A stretch of 64,000 nt of DNA from Selaginella moellendorffii. Its lineage: Eukaryota > Streptophyta > Lycopodiopsida > Selaginellales > Selaginellaceae. The notes beneath the pieces are model-generated. The model was not told the origin of the DNA. It saw nothing but the letters and a program-made list of their open reading frames with translations, and searched no databases. The position numbers and the translations under genes are program-made. Of the stretch, positions 20,128-31,026 are shown in pieces; position 1 is the stretch's first letter; each line of letters opens with the position of its first letter. The stretch spans positions 78,923-142,922 of the forward strand of contig NW_003314400.1 of assembly GCF_000143415.4 (NCBI RefSeq). The letters run 5' to 3'.

Positions 20128-21810
20128 AGCTCGAGAGATTCCCCTTTGCTTGTGAGCGATCTAGAGATAGAGAGGAGGAATTGCGATTGCGAGAGGAGGC
20201 ATTGCTTTGCGAGGCAAGATTAGTGGCCCAGGAGCTCGAAACAGGGATGGATCGGGAAGATTCGCGCGACCCAAGTCGAGATTCGCTCCACTCTCAAGTG
20301 GGTTCTGCGCGATTCTTCGTCCGCCGGCGACCACGATCCCATTCCATTGCCCTCTCTTCTAGAATCACCCCACTACTCTGGTGGATCGATTTGCTCGGCC
20401 GGAGAAGTAGGGGATTCGGCGGCTCGCGCGGCCGGGGGCGATGATGGAGCGGCGATGGACGTCATTGGCAATCAATCCCGCGCGCGAGCGAAAGAATCTA
20501 GCGAGGCAGGTCGCTAGGGTGCCGCAGCCGATCAATGAGGAGAGAAGAGAGAAGAGAGAAGAGGAGAGAGAGAGAGAACTAAACTATTAGAAGGAACAAA
20601 ATGCCCAGAAAGGGCAAATTGCAAGGGCCTTAAGGGGCTCCAATCATTTGGTGTTATTAAATTAGGGCAAGACGCGCACTGGTACGTCACGGTACATGCC
20701 CCACCAACTTTTGTATGGAAATGTGTGTAGGCATCTTCAGTTCCTAGCGTAGATTTCTAGGGTTTCTACCCGGAGGACGAATTTTGTTTGCTGTTGGCTG
20801 GATCTTTTTGTTCAAAGTAAAGTGAAATGAGTGAGTGGCATGGTTTGGTGATCCGGAGGATCTACGGCGCGTACGTGTGGCTTACGCTAAAGCACGCATT
20901 TAATCACGAGTCTAACCACCGCCACCTTTTCTTATGCTCGCACTGACTTGAAACAAAAACTTCAGTTGAAGATTTGGTAGCGCTCTTGGCCGCACGCATT
21001 TAATAGTATGGTGTTTGTAACATCAACAGCGGCAGCAGAGTTCTCGCTTCCTCTCCAGAAAATACAAAAAAAATTTATAGAAAAACGAAAAGAAAAGAAA
21101 ATTAAAAATATCTAAAGGCAAGAAAAGACGGAGGAATGCCATGTTTCCTATCATACTTTGGGCGGGTGTTGTACTATAGACAAAAGCAGTCAATAAATTC
21201 CTGGCATTCAATTGTTTGCATGACTGTGTTGTATGATTTCATGGGAGCTAAGGTATAATATTACACCCTAAAAGAAAGAAAGCCACTCTCTTTCCTCTCT
21301 CCTCTCTCCTCTGTGGTGTTTGCTTGTCTTTGTGGGTCCTCAAAAGAGGCAGGCCTGACTCGTGAGTGTGTGGGGCTGGCATAAATGACCGCGCATGGAG
21401 TGAGAATCTCAGCAGAAAGCGACCCATCAACGCTCACTCCCCAGAAACCCTAATTCTCCGCATTGTCGCCCAGTTTTTTAGGGTTCTTGGGCGTGAGAGA
21501 GACTGGGTCAAGATTGAGAGAACTGTGGCGCACTGCCCAGTGCGAGACAGGCAAGGAAAAGAAGAAAACAATCACCATTGCTAGAAGCCCTAAACAGCAG
21601 GGGCCACGCGACACCATCTGACAGTTGGCAACCAACGACCAGGATTTGTTTAAACGATAGCATTCAACGGCCAGGATTTGCGCAAACGAATTCTTTCTTT
21701 CCATTGTGTGTATCTACAGCTTGAGTTGCAAACGTACTTATTTACAGCGAGTTTTCTTCTTCGTGTTCTTCGTGCTCCGATCGATTCATCGCAGGGTGGA
21801 TGATTTCATT
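20128..21810. other. Upstream region of the CCCH gene and 3' flank of the LRR gene
   Basis: Positions 20,128-20,640 are GC-rich with a GAGA tract (20,535-20,577), suitable as the leader and promoter of the minus-strand CCCH gene. From 20,640 to 21,810 there is AT-richer sequence with CT-rich microsatellite stretches (about 21,287-21,312) and no convincing gene. Confidence 0.45.
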
Positions 21811-24580
21811 TCACCGCAGTCGGACGATCACCAGATTGGGGAGCGACGATGCTTGCAGCTTCTGGATCGCCCACAGCGTCACCTTGCACGACTGGAGCGC
21901 CAGCGACGTGAGATTCTTGAGCGGCAGCAAGTGCTGCAGCCCCGCATTCGTCACGGACGAGTTCCCGACGTTGAGCGACACGAGCTTCGTCAAGCCTGCA
22001 AGGAAACATAAACAAGGAGCAATCTAGCAATCTAGGAACCGAGAGCTACGCACCCGAGAGAGCCTCCAAGGCTTGGTCAGTCAGCTGACCATTCTGCGAG
22101 AGGTTCAAGTACGTAAGATCTGTCAGATCTTTTAAGCTCTTGACACCTACGTCTGTTATTCCACCACCACAGACCTCCAGGGACTGTAGCTTCTTGAAAT
22201 CTGCGCACCAGAGAGAAAGCAAAAAAACCAAAAACTTTAAGGACCTGTCGAGATCTGGGCACAAGGGGACGACACACGGCAGCGAAGACAAAGCTCGAAA
22301 GAAAAAAGAAAGAGATCGAAAAGATTATATTACGTACGTCGAAGGCTGCCGATGCCATAGTCCGTGATGCGAGCGCTAAACAGATCCAGGTGCGTAAGAT
22401 TAGTTAAGCCTGCGAAAGAAAAAGCTGTGAGTTTTCTTCCTTCTCCGCTCGACAGACAGTGAGCGAACGAAAAGGAAGAAATCAATGTGGAGAAAAGAGG
22501 AAGAGTTATTACTTGTGAGGGCCATGAGGCCGGTGTCAGTAATCTGTCGTGAGTCAATGTTCAAAGACTTGAGCGATGTTAAGCCTGAGATCTTGTGCAG
22601 GCCCATGTCCGTCACCATTGTGGACGAGATATTTAGACTCTCGAGCTTCGAGAGGCCTGGGAAACACAAGAAAAAAGAGATTTTTTCGCTGTGAGAATGT
22701 GACAAAGGAGAGGAAACAAGTTTACCCGTGAGGAAGTTGAGAGCATGGTTCCCAATCAGCGAGTCGGAAAGATCCAAGCTCTTGAGATTTACAAGGTCTG
22801 CAGTCACACAGCACAGAACCACAGGCAGTTTTGTATTCAATCCAGCAAGATGTTATTCGAGAAACAAATTGCATACTTTTAAAGTTCTGTACTCCTTGAT
22901 CTCCGATCTTGCACGAGTCAAGGTTTAGGAACTGGAGACTCTTGAGGTCTGCAAGCACCAAGGAAAAAAGAAAAGAAAGAATGAGACGTCCGAAACACAA
23001 GAAAGAGACAATCTTTTTTCATACTTTTGAGGTACACCATTCCAGCGTCGCTCACATTTGTGTAGCTCAGATTCAAGTTCTTGAGGTTTCCGAGGCCTGA
23101 TATATGAAAAACAAGAAAGAGCGTGATCGGCAGAAGTGTGTAGTATCTCTACCTTCGAGCTTTCGGCAGCCGAAATCTGAGATGTAGCAGGACTTGAGAT
23201 TGAGAGTTGTCAAGGAAGTCAAACCTGAAAGGATGAAAAAATCCACAGCAGATGGGAAGACTTGAAGGTTTTTAACCATTAAATTACGTACCAGCAATCG
23301 TGTCCATGCAGGCAAAAGTCACTGGGCAGCCTTCCATGTTTAGTACTTCGAGTTTCTTCAAATCTGCAGCGAAAGAAAGCGGTCGATCACAGAACTCCAA
23401 AAAGAAAAGCAAAAGATCAAATACCTTTCAAGAAGGTGATTCCAAAGTCCTTGACTTTGCTTCGGGAGATTTGGAGTTCCAGCAAGTTGGTTAAACCTGC
23501 GAGAAGTAAAAGTCTCTCCCAGTTTACTCCTGAAAAAAGAAAAACAAAGCAAACCAGAAAGCTGCTTCATGTCGGAGCTCCGGATACAGTTGCACCATCC
23601 GAGATTTAGTTTCTCCAGCTTTGTGAGTCCTGTTCATAAATACCAAAGACCAAAAGAAGAGAAGTTCGCAGCTAGCTAACAACGAGAGATGGGTAAAAAG
23701 AACTACCTTTGATATAAACAAGGCCGTCGTGAATCTTCGGACATCGCTCCAAATCCAAGTGCTTGAGGTTTGGGAGACCAGCCAAGTGTCTCATCCCAGC
23801 CGGAGTTATAAGTTTGTTCTTTTGGAAGCTCAACGACGTAAGATTCGTGAAGCCTACGCAATGACAAAGCAAATGAAACGAGACTAGAAGCAAGTGACGA
23901 GTAGAGACTTACCTGTGAAGTAGCTCAGAGAAATGTCTGATATGTATTTACATTCGTTCATGCAGATGATCTCTACGTTTTCACAGATTTGAAGGCACTG
24001 CACGCCTTCGTCCGTAACCATAGAACCAGAAAAATCCACCGCTAGCAAGCAAAACTTCTGCGAGCCTATGACTTCCATCCAGCTATCATCAACACCCGGA
24101 TAGTAGCCGAGATAAATGTCCTGGAAACCACAAAGTTTTCATTCATGGAGATAGTTCTAAAGTATGGCTTTGATCGTACCTGGATGGCACAGTCCTCGAA
24201 AGCTTGAAAGAGCTCTCGAGAAAGAGCTTGAGTCTGGACGAGCTCGTTGAGGATCTTCTGCGTTAAATCCCTCGGCAGCTTCTCAAACGATTTGATACCT
24301 TGTGTGTTCTTGAGTTGACAAGGAAAGAAAGAAAAGTCTCAAGAACAATGGAAGAACCATAGAAAACTTTGCACAAACTTACCTTACAAGTCTCTCGCAC
24401 TGCAAGCTCCAGGAGCGATGGAGCCTTGTTTGCATTGTCTTGCTCGTCGCTAATATCCCTCTCAAAGTTCCTGGAAGGCCAGCGAAAGTAGAAGCTGCGA
24501 CTAAATCTCGCGGAGCCACCATAGCCATCGTCAAGGTCTCCTTCCCTTTGGTCTCTCTTTCTCGAGCAAGCACCTCCCAT
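21811..24580 (-). CDS. Plant leucine-rich repeat (FBL14-like) protein
   Basis: Fifteen exons were read on the minus strand: 24580-24388, 24298-24180, 24120-23913, 23853-23707, 23629-23555, 23496-23425, 23363-23292, 23224-23153, 23096-23025, 22948-22877, 22797-22726, 22656-22513, 22409-22338, 22200-22054 and 21995-21811. They give 573 aa with every junction in phase. The N-terminus MGGACSRKRDQ (Gly2 and Cys, possibly acylated) and the overall plan match the plant LRR family that includes Arabidopsis At1g15740. An F-box-like start (FEKLPRDLTQKILNEL) suggests a possible SCF link, but it is weak. The body is ribonuclease-inhibitor/cysteine-containing LRRs such as LTSLTTLNLKSCYISDFGC and LKSLQFLNLDSCKIGDQG. 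Seven exons are exactly 72 bp and one is 144 bp, each encoding one or two 24-residue repeats. The first donor was placed at TTGTAAGG because it alone restores frame. Confidence 0.9.
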
Positions 24581-25243
24581 TTTTTTCTCCTTGTTTGTTG
24601 GCTTTCTCTGGATTCCTCCTCCTAGTTTCTAGGCCGATCGCTCAACCTGGCATGGATCGCATAAACAAATCATGCACGAGAACAGATGATACTAGCTGGG
24701 AAAACTATTCCAATCCACTGGCAAATTGGGGAAGAAACAAAGCGCGAGTGGAATCGAGAGCCCAACTCACCCGATGCTCTTGGCCGATCGCCTCGACTCC
24801 TGCCAATTGCCGCGAAAATTCTCACCTCCGCCGCCGCCCAAGACAGATAATCCGCGATGGCCATGGCAGAAACACCGAGAAGCTTTTATTTCCCCTCTTT
24901 CCTCGCCCCGCCGCTATCGTATCGTGGAGCAGCGGATGCAAGCTTCCTCCTCCATAGCCATTCACTTTCACTTAGGGAAGACGAATACCCATCTCTCGAG
25001 AAATCCGTGCCGTCCGTTGCGAAACCGCGACGGCCCAGATGTGGTTCGCAAACTGCGCATCTGACGGCCAGGCGCGCACCATTTTGCAAAATCATGGCCG
25101 GCCGTTTGGGATTTGGATGGCTGACAGAGCGCCACGCGAGACGAATGGGGTTGCGTAGGCGTCCAAAACTGGGGCCGGAGAATCCTTGCCGTCCAAATCT
25201 CTATACTGTTTAGATGACGGGGTTTTAGGTCAATTTGGCCGGG
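24581..25243. promoter_or_regulatory. Divergent promoter region, LRR and Myb genes
   Basis: This is a 663-bp gap between the start codons of the minus-strand LRR gene and the plus-strand Myb gene, so it must hold both promoters. No TATA box stands out. Short open stretches on both strands match nothing. Confidence 0.5.
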
Positions 25244-27828
25244 ATGGGCGAGCGCAAGAGGAAGCGCGCGAAGGATCCGATCGAGGAGAAGGGCGATGGA
25301 ACTGTGGAGGATTGCGATCGCACAGGTGAGCTGACGGGGAAGAATGCTGGTGTGAATCGCAAGAGTGACGAGGACGCAGGGGTAGAGATCGCAGAGGGTA
25401 AAGAGAAGAAGAGCAGGAGAAAATCCAAGCATCCAGCTCCAGAAGAATCCAAAAACGAGGATTTTGAGGGTGAAAAGGAACGGGAGGAAGTGGAAGAGGA
25501 AGCCGGCCACGAGAAAAAGAAGCGAAAGCGAAAGCACGAAGACAAGGATTTAGTGGAAGAGAAGATTTCGGACGGGAAAAAGAAGCTAGATGGTCACGAG
25601 AAGACGCGAAAGAAGAATGCCGGAGATGGTGATCGAGAAGGTGGCAGCAGTGGAGCCGATCAAATTTCTTCCAAGAGCACAAAGCACAAGGAAGATGCTG
25701 GAGTTGACGTTGAAAGGATTGCAAAGGAGGATAAGAAGAAGAAGAAAAAAAAGAAGAACGTGCAAGGAATAAATGTGGAGGAACAAGAGAATCAGCCCAC
25801 TGTTTGTGACCAGAGCGAGATCCGAGAGGACAGTACTAAAGTTCCTCTCCAATCGGAGAAGAATAAGAAGTTAGAGAAGAAGAAGCGAGGGAAGAGGATA
25901 GCAAGTGATGATACGGCCGATCGGAAAGTAAGCAGTGACGATCAACAGAGGAGGAAAGAATCTAGGCAGGAGAATGCTACTGCCAACGTTGATCCAGTTC
26001 CTTCCAAGAGGAAGAGGAAGAAAGACAAACACGCAGCCGCGCTTGACGATGCCGAGAGTCCTGAAGCTGACGATGATCAAGAACACCAAGAACCGGAGAG
26101 GAAGAAGAAGAAAAAGAAAGTTGATGCAGTGGACGTGGCTGAGGAGCAAGAGAATAACTCCGCTGCTTGTGACGAGAAAAAGAAGCGGAAGAAGAAACTA
26201 GAGGTGGCAGAAAGTCAGGATGATAACAAGCTCAAGCAGCGTGAAGACGAGCGTGGCAGTAGTGACAAACAGCGTAAAGAGAAAACTAAGAAGGCTGAGA
26301 GACCAGTTTCCGTCGAGACAGGCGGCGATCTCCATACTTGTACGAAGAACTTGGGAAACCATGCTGAGTCTACGATTCGAAACGAGAAGATAAAGAAGAA
26401 GGTCTCTTTCGGTGCTGCGGTGGTTTTAAACGAGGCCGCTACAGAGAAGAAAGTCCATTTCGGTGGAGTGGAGTTACAACCGACAGTCCCGAACGAGAGG
26501 CCTCTGTGCGAGCGGAGATTGAAAGATCCCCTATACAATAAGAAGTTTACCGAGGAAGAGGACGAGGCGATAAGACAAGCAGTTCGTCAGTTTGCAGAGG
26601 TACGCACTTTAGCCTTCACTCGTAAAGCTGACTCTTTCCTTTTGCTTTTTTTCTTGCGCAGACCAAGGGGTTGGACCTGCATGAAACATACAAACTTTAT
26701 CTGGACCGAGAAACTCCAGAGCAGCGTCGACTTGGGCGAGAGCTTTCGAAAGCGCTTGGTAATAGACACTGTATTGTTGTGGCTCACATCCTAATATTCT
26801 CTACTTTGTGGCAGTGGCTTGCCTTCCGGAGAGAAACCCAATCTCTGTAAAATATCGAGCAGAATCTGTCTTGGACATTTTCGGCCAGAAAGGGATATGG
26901 CCACCAGAGGAAGTGGAACGGCTCCAAAGGTATGCGCTGTGGTGTATATATTTTTATAAGAAGTTTTTGCTTTGGTGTGGCAGCCTTGTTCTGACGCATG
27001 GCAAAAGGTGGACGCTGATATCGAAGCTTCTTGGGAGGAATAAGCGCGCTGTTGCAACAAAGTATTACTATGTCAATGCTTTGCAGAAGAGAGGTAACGA
27101 TCTTTCTTGGTTAAGATAGCAAGCAAGCCGGGTGTTTTTTTTTTTACAGGCAAGTATTCAAGCGAGGAAATCGCCAAGGTGACTTCGACAGTCCACAACG
27201 TTTTGGCCGAGTATGCGCGGCTAAATGTTCCAAGGCATAGAGAGGAAGACATCCCTTGGCGTTCGATTGCCGCAAAGCTACCCGGTCGTCCAGAGAGTCA
27301 CTACCGAGTTCTCTGGTAAAGAAGAGCTATGAAAGCCTCCTTTTGATCTTGCTAACTTTGCCATTGTCTTCCATAGGTACCGGGATTTGTGTTCTCCTAT
27401 GGTTAAAACCAAGGAGTGGGGAACTGGCGACGACCATCTTCTTCTACGGAGGTACTTGACAGAGTTTTCTTTTTTCCCTGGTAGTTTTTAACTCGTGGTG
27501 TCGGTCGTTTACGCAGAATGCTCGAGTCCGGTGCGCCAGATGAAGAGTCCATCGACTGGGATAATCTATTGTCCGGAAGGCATGGCTTTCTTTCTTTTCT
27601 ACCATGTATTTTATAGTCTTTGTCCAATGCAGGTCAGGAGAGATATGTCTCAAGCGATGGCACGAAATGCGTGTACACTTGGGACATAAGTGGCACTGGC
27701 CTTTCGAGAAGAAGCTGGAACTTTTGATTGAGCGATTTGCTCCATGCTTTCTGGAAGAACCAGCCGCTGCTTGCCCAATTGTGTCAGGCCCGGAAGAACA
27801 ATCTCTACAAGAAGAACATGTAAGCTAA
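25244..27828 (+). CDS. REB1/TTF1-like Myb protein
   Basis: It is a likely nuclear/nucleolar DNA-binding protein of the REB1/TTF-I type (plant relatives such as At5g41020), proposed to act in Pol I termination. Eight exons: 25244-26599, 26662-26758, 26815-26929, 26984-27093, 27150-27315, 27377-27451, 27517-27579 and 27633-27828, giving 725 aa. Residues 1-440 are a very Lys/Glu-rich, low-complexity tail with many KKKKKK-type runs. Myb/SANT-like helices follow: FTEEEDEAIRQAVRQFAE, then HGKRWTLISKLLGRNKRAV, then DIPWRSIAAKLPGRPESHYR, then SIDWDNLLSGRSGEICLKRW. Intron 7 has a GC donor (ggaag|gcatgg ... atgcag); only this junction keeps the conserved SGRSGE reading. The first ATG in the frame is 25244. 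It converges on the next gene with a 133-bp gap. Confidence 0.87.
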
Positions 27829-27961
27829 AGTTCGTTTGATTTATTTCGCAAAAGTTATATGATGGTGTTTTGCTTTTATAGTGACACTCTGAAAATTCTA
27901 TACAAAATCGTCGTGATATCGAGGAGTATGGTGTTACAGAAGGAAGGACTCAATCGATTGA

Positions 27962-28701
27962 TTATATCATATTGGTATCGTCGAGCAAGTGTAAATCATC
28001 CGGCATGCTGTCCAGAGTCATTTCAATGTCGTCGAGGTTAGCAGTTGAATTTACAAAGTCGGGGATATCAGTGAGATCGAGCTCCGGTATCGTGGTCTCG
28101 CTGGTGCTGGCTGCTCGTGCTGCTTCATCCTCTGCATGGAACAAAGATTTACACAGCTTTGGAAGAAAGATAACGTACCGCCAAGAGCTACAGCCGCAGT
28201 TGGATGGTCTTCTCGCCGTTGTGATTGCGAAGGCGATGACGACATGGTTTCGAGGATCTCCTCTGTGACGAGCTTGAGGTAATCTTTCTCTTCGGGGCCG
28301 ATTCGTTGGTGGCACTTCCCTTCGATCAAGCACGCAATGTTGGCGATGTAATCTTCCTGGAGAAAGGAAACACGAACTAGAGTTCTTAGAGAGAAAAATT
28401 TCAGTCTCTCAAGAACAAAGAAAAGGAACTCTCCTTTCTTTCTCAGCTAAATCATCCACGCTTACCAGTGTGTCGGAGCTTGCGAATGTCACCCTCTCCA
28501 TAGCCTGGCAAAACTTCTTGAGCGATTCCTGGTCCACTGGCTCAGGATCCCGATCCTTCATCGCGGAATATCTGCAACAGCAAGATCTCGATCAAAACCA
28601 TCGCTCCCGGCACAGCGCAATCGATCTCACAGCAGATAGGAGACGTTAAGTTGGGATTCTTCCGGCCAGTCCTTCTTCCACAGGCATCGATTGTCGTCCA
28701 T
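27962..28701 (-). CDS. Unrecognised 174-aa acidic protein, four exons
   Basis: Exons on the minus strand are 28701-28631, 28571-28466, 28356-28179 and 28131-27962. Introns are 59, 109 and 47 bp with GT-AG borders, and the phases 2/0/1 all match. The product starts MDDNRCLWKKDWPEESQLNV. It has a helical core (SLKKFCQAMERVTFASS, DYIANIACLIEG, EEKDYLKLVTEEILETM), a Ser/Gln-rich linker and a strongly acidic Leu/Asp C-terminus (ELDLTDIPDF ... DDLHLLDDTNMI). The acidic tail could be an interaction or activation segment, but I cannot assign a family. The consistent splice structure argues that it is a real gene. The short first intron (gtgaga...ttgcag) is needed to reach a start codon. Confidence 0.7.
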
Positions 28702-29080
28702 GGCCTGGCATTGCGCGGCGCGTTGGATCTAGAGAAAACAAGAGCGGAGAATCGCTGACCTGATCGCTGCGACATCTAGGGCTCGCAATATCGTCCCGCG
28801 CCTTCGTCCCTCTCTCGCGAGGTTTAAACGTTTATAGCCACACTGACCACTAAATTAGCCCCAATCTATTATTTATAGCAACCTTGCCCTAAAACCATTC
28901 CTTAAACTAAACCCCTTCCTTTAATTAATCTCTAGCAATTAAACATATAAACTTTCGCGGGAGAAAATTGGCCATCGTCTCTCTCCTCTCGTCTCGTCTC
29001 GTCCTCGTCTCGTCTCGCGATCACCATTGTCTCGGATCATCTCGTCCTCGTCTCTCTCGATCGATGATAGATCGATCATC
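28702..29080. promoter_or_regulatory. Upstream region with CTCGT microsatellite
   Basis: This is the promoter side of the minus-strand 174-aa gene and the 3' flank of the DUF1005 gene. A pentanucleotide (c)tcgt/ctcgtct repeat runs from about 28,980 to 29,055. Confidence 0.45.
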
Positions 29081-30491
29081 TCACTCGCCCTGCTGGTAGC
29101 AAAGCTCTCTCCTCAGCTTCCTCGAGAATGGCTGGCACGCATCCATGCTCAAGTCCGCCGCCGCCGCGAGAGCCATGAACACCGCCGCGTCCTCCACGCA
29201 AGTTACGTGCCTCACAGCCATCTGGATGCAGCGGCCTTTGTTCGTCTTGTTCCTCTCGCCGTGGACGGGGCAGCTCATCACGAATCCACCCGCGACTTGG
29301 AAGCCCAGCCCCAGGAAGCCATCCCCGCTGCTGTGAGGACTCTCCGTTGAAGACGACGAGGATGCCGCTTCCACCCGCAGCCTGACCGTGTCGATCGAGA
29401 ACTCTCCGCCACTCTGTGTGCTGATCACCGTCTCGGACACCAGGATCCCACTCCCGACGCTGGTGATGCCACCACCTTCAGCAACCAGCTGGAATCTCAG
29501 CCCGAGACCACCCTTGCCACCTTTCTCCCTCCAGGCCTCCAGCCTCCCCCACGGCTCCCAGCTATCGACACCGGTGGAGTCCGGGCGGAGGATGAGCCAC
29601 GCACCTGGGTTTGATCGGCTCACGTAGTCGGACCCCGACGACGGCACGAAAGGTGTGACGATCGAAGCCGCAGCCACGGGAGAGCCCGAGAGGTCGTGGA
29701 TCATCACGAGCCACCCCTTTCGTTCCTTGCGTTCTCTTTCTCTATCTCCTGTTAGCGATGTGGACCAGCTCTTCGCTGGAGTATCTGTGAATCCTAGCCT
29801 GCAAAAAGAGAAAGAAGAAATGCCAGTGAGAAAGCCATCGCCAAGCTACAAACTCGAAGAGAGCTTCTCACCTAGCGCGGCAACTTCGATCCCTGCTGAA
29901 CTTGCAACTAAAGATGGGCTGCCTCAAGCTTCCCTGGATTTGTATAATCTGTGGGCCGGAAGCAGTGTCCCCGTCAAACTGGAAAACGAAGCGAGGATCT
30001 GCCTCTATCCTGGCATTGAGATGAAACTCCGCTCCAGGACTTCCACCTTTCTTTCCTATGCTCGCCCACGAATCGTAAAGCTGGAGTGGATTCCCCGAAA
30101 GCCACTCCGAGTCGACTGGAATGCTAAACTTCCCCAAGAAACTCCCTTCTCTCACACCACAGCACGAGCCCTGCCTTCCAGTGAAGACCACCACTTTCAA
30201 GCAAGGAGCCGCCTTCCTCGAGCCCAAGCAGCAGTGGACTGCCAGTAGCTTCCTCAAGCTGGAGTGATCCAAGTAGAACACCGCCGCCACGTTCCTGGAA
30301 TCCGGCTCTGGCGCTGTCGCGGTGATGAGCGGCACTGGCGCCGTCTGGACAGGAAATCCCGGCAAGCTGATCTCGCAGTAGCAGGGAATGGAGGAGGAAT
30401 GTACGCCGACGCGAGCTGCTTTGGAGGCGATCGGGATTCGCAGCCCTAGGGCCGCGATCGAGACCTTGACGAATGCCTGGGGATCCATCAT
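29081..30491 (-). CDS. DUF1005 family plant protein
   Basis: Two exons on the minus strand, 30491-29872 and 29798-29081, with a 73-bp GT-AG intron that joins ...RSCRAR to LGFTDTPAKSW in phase. The total is 445 aa, the usual size for this land-plant family of unknown biochemical role. Landmarks in order: MDPQAFVKVSIAALGLRIP at the start; SLPGFPVQTAPVPL; VVVFTGRQGSCCGV; ADPRFVFQFDGDT; GSLRQPIFSCKFSRD at the end of exon 1; WLVMIHDLSGSPVAA, VTPFVPSSGSDYVSRSNPGA and WEPWGRLEAWREK; then HVTCVEDAAVFMALAAAADL near the end. Two Met codons begin the frame; the second gives the canonical MDPQ start. It is divergent from ALG2 across 535 bp. Confidence 0.93.
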
Positions 30492-31026
30492 AATCCCATG
30501 CTGCTACCTAGAGCTTCTTCTTCCAGCGCTGCTCATACCTCGCGGTCAGCAAACCCTACTCCCGCCGATTCTCCCCCTCGTTCGCGGCATGGGATGAATG
30601 CAGCTCTAGCCAGCGCCTCCGCCTTGATCCTCCTCCAGCAATCGAAGCAAAGAGCCCGAGCGATGGCGACGATCGAGCACGAGAAACGAGGAATCCACGC
30701 GCCCAGCTCTCACGCACAGAACAAAGCTCTTCCCTTGTTCTTCCTGTCTGGCTTTGGGCTGGCTCAAGCAAATTGGACCCCAATGGTTCGCGTCCGTAAG
30801 GCGGAGTTAATCCATGGTGCCACGTCCAATGCCCATGCCATGCCAAAAACAAAGCGCTATGCCCTAAAACCCCCTTAAACCCTACACCTTTGCATGGCCA
30901 TGCATGGCATACATGACAGCTGTATCCAGCAATGGTAATCGTACACAATTCCGTACTCAAAGGATCTACGCTTTAGCATATTCTCAAGATATTCTCGGGG
31001 CTCTAGGGTTTTAGCAGAGCAGGGGA
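30492..31026. promoter_or_regulatory. Divergent promoter region, DUF1005 and ALG2
   Basis: It separates two divergent start codons. It contains a CTCTAGGGTTTTAG leader-like stretch just before the ALG2 ATG. The leader is copied, with ALG2 fragments, at 63.9 kb. No other signal was identified. Confidence 0.5.

Noticed and set aside
28300-28760. CRISPR or other prokaryotic repeat arrays
   Set aside because: No regularly spaced identical repeats with unique spacers were seen anywhere. All repeats here are minisatellite, microsatellite or transposon-type, in a plant context.
29655-30248. 197-codon plus-strand ORF
   Set aside because: It is the antisense shadow of the DUF1005 gene, whose minus-strand reading matches the family throughout.
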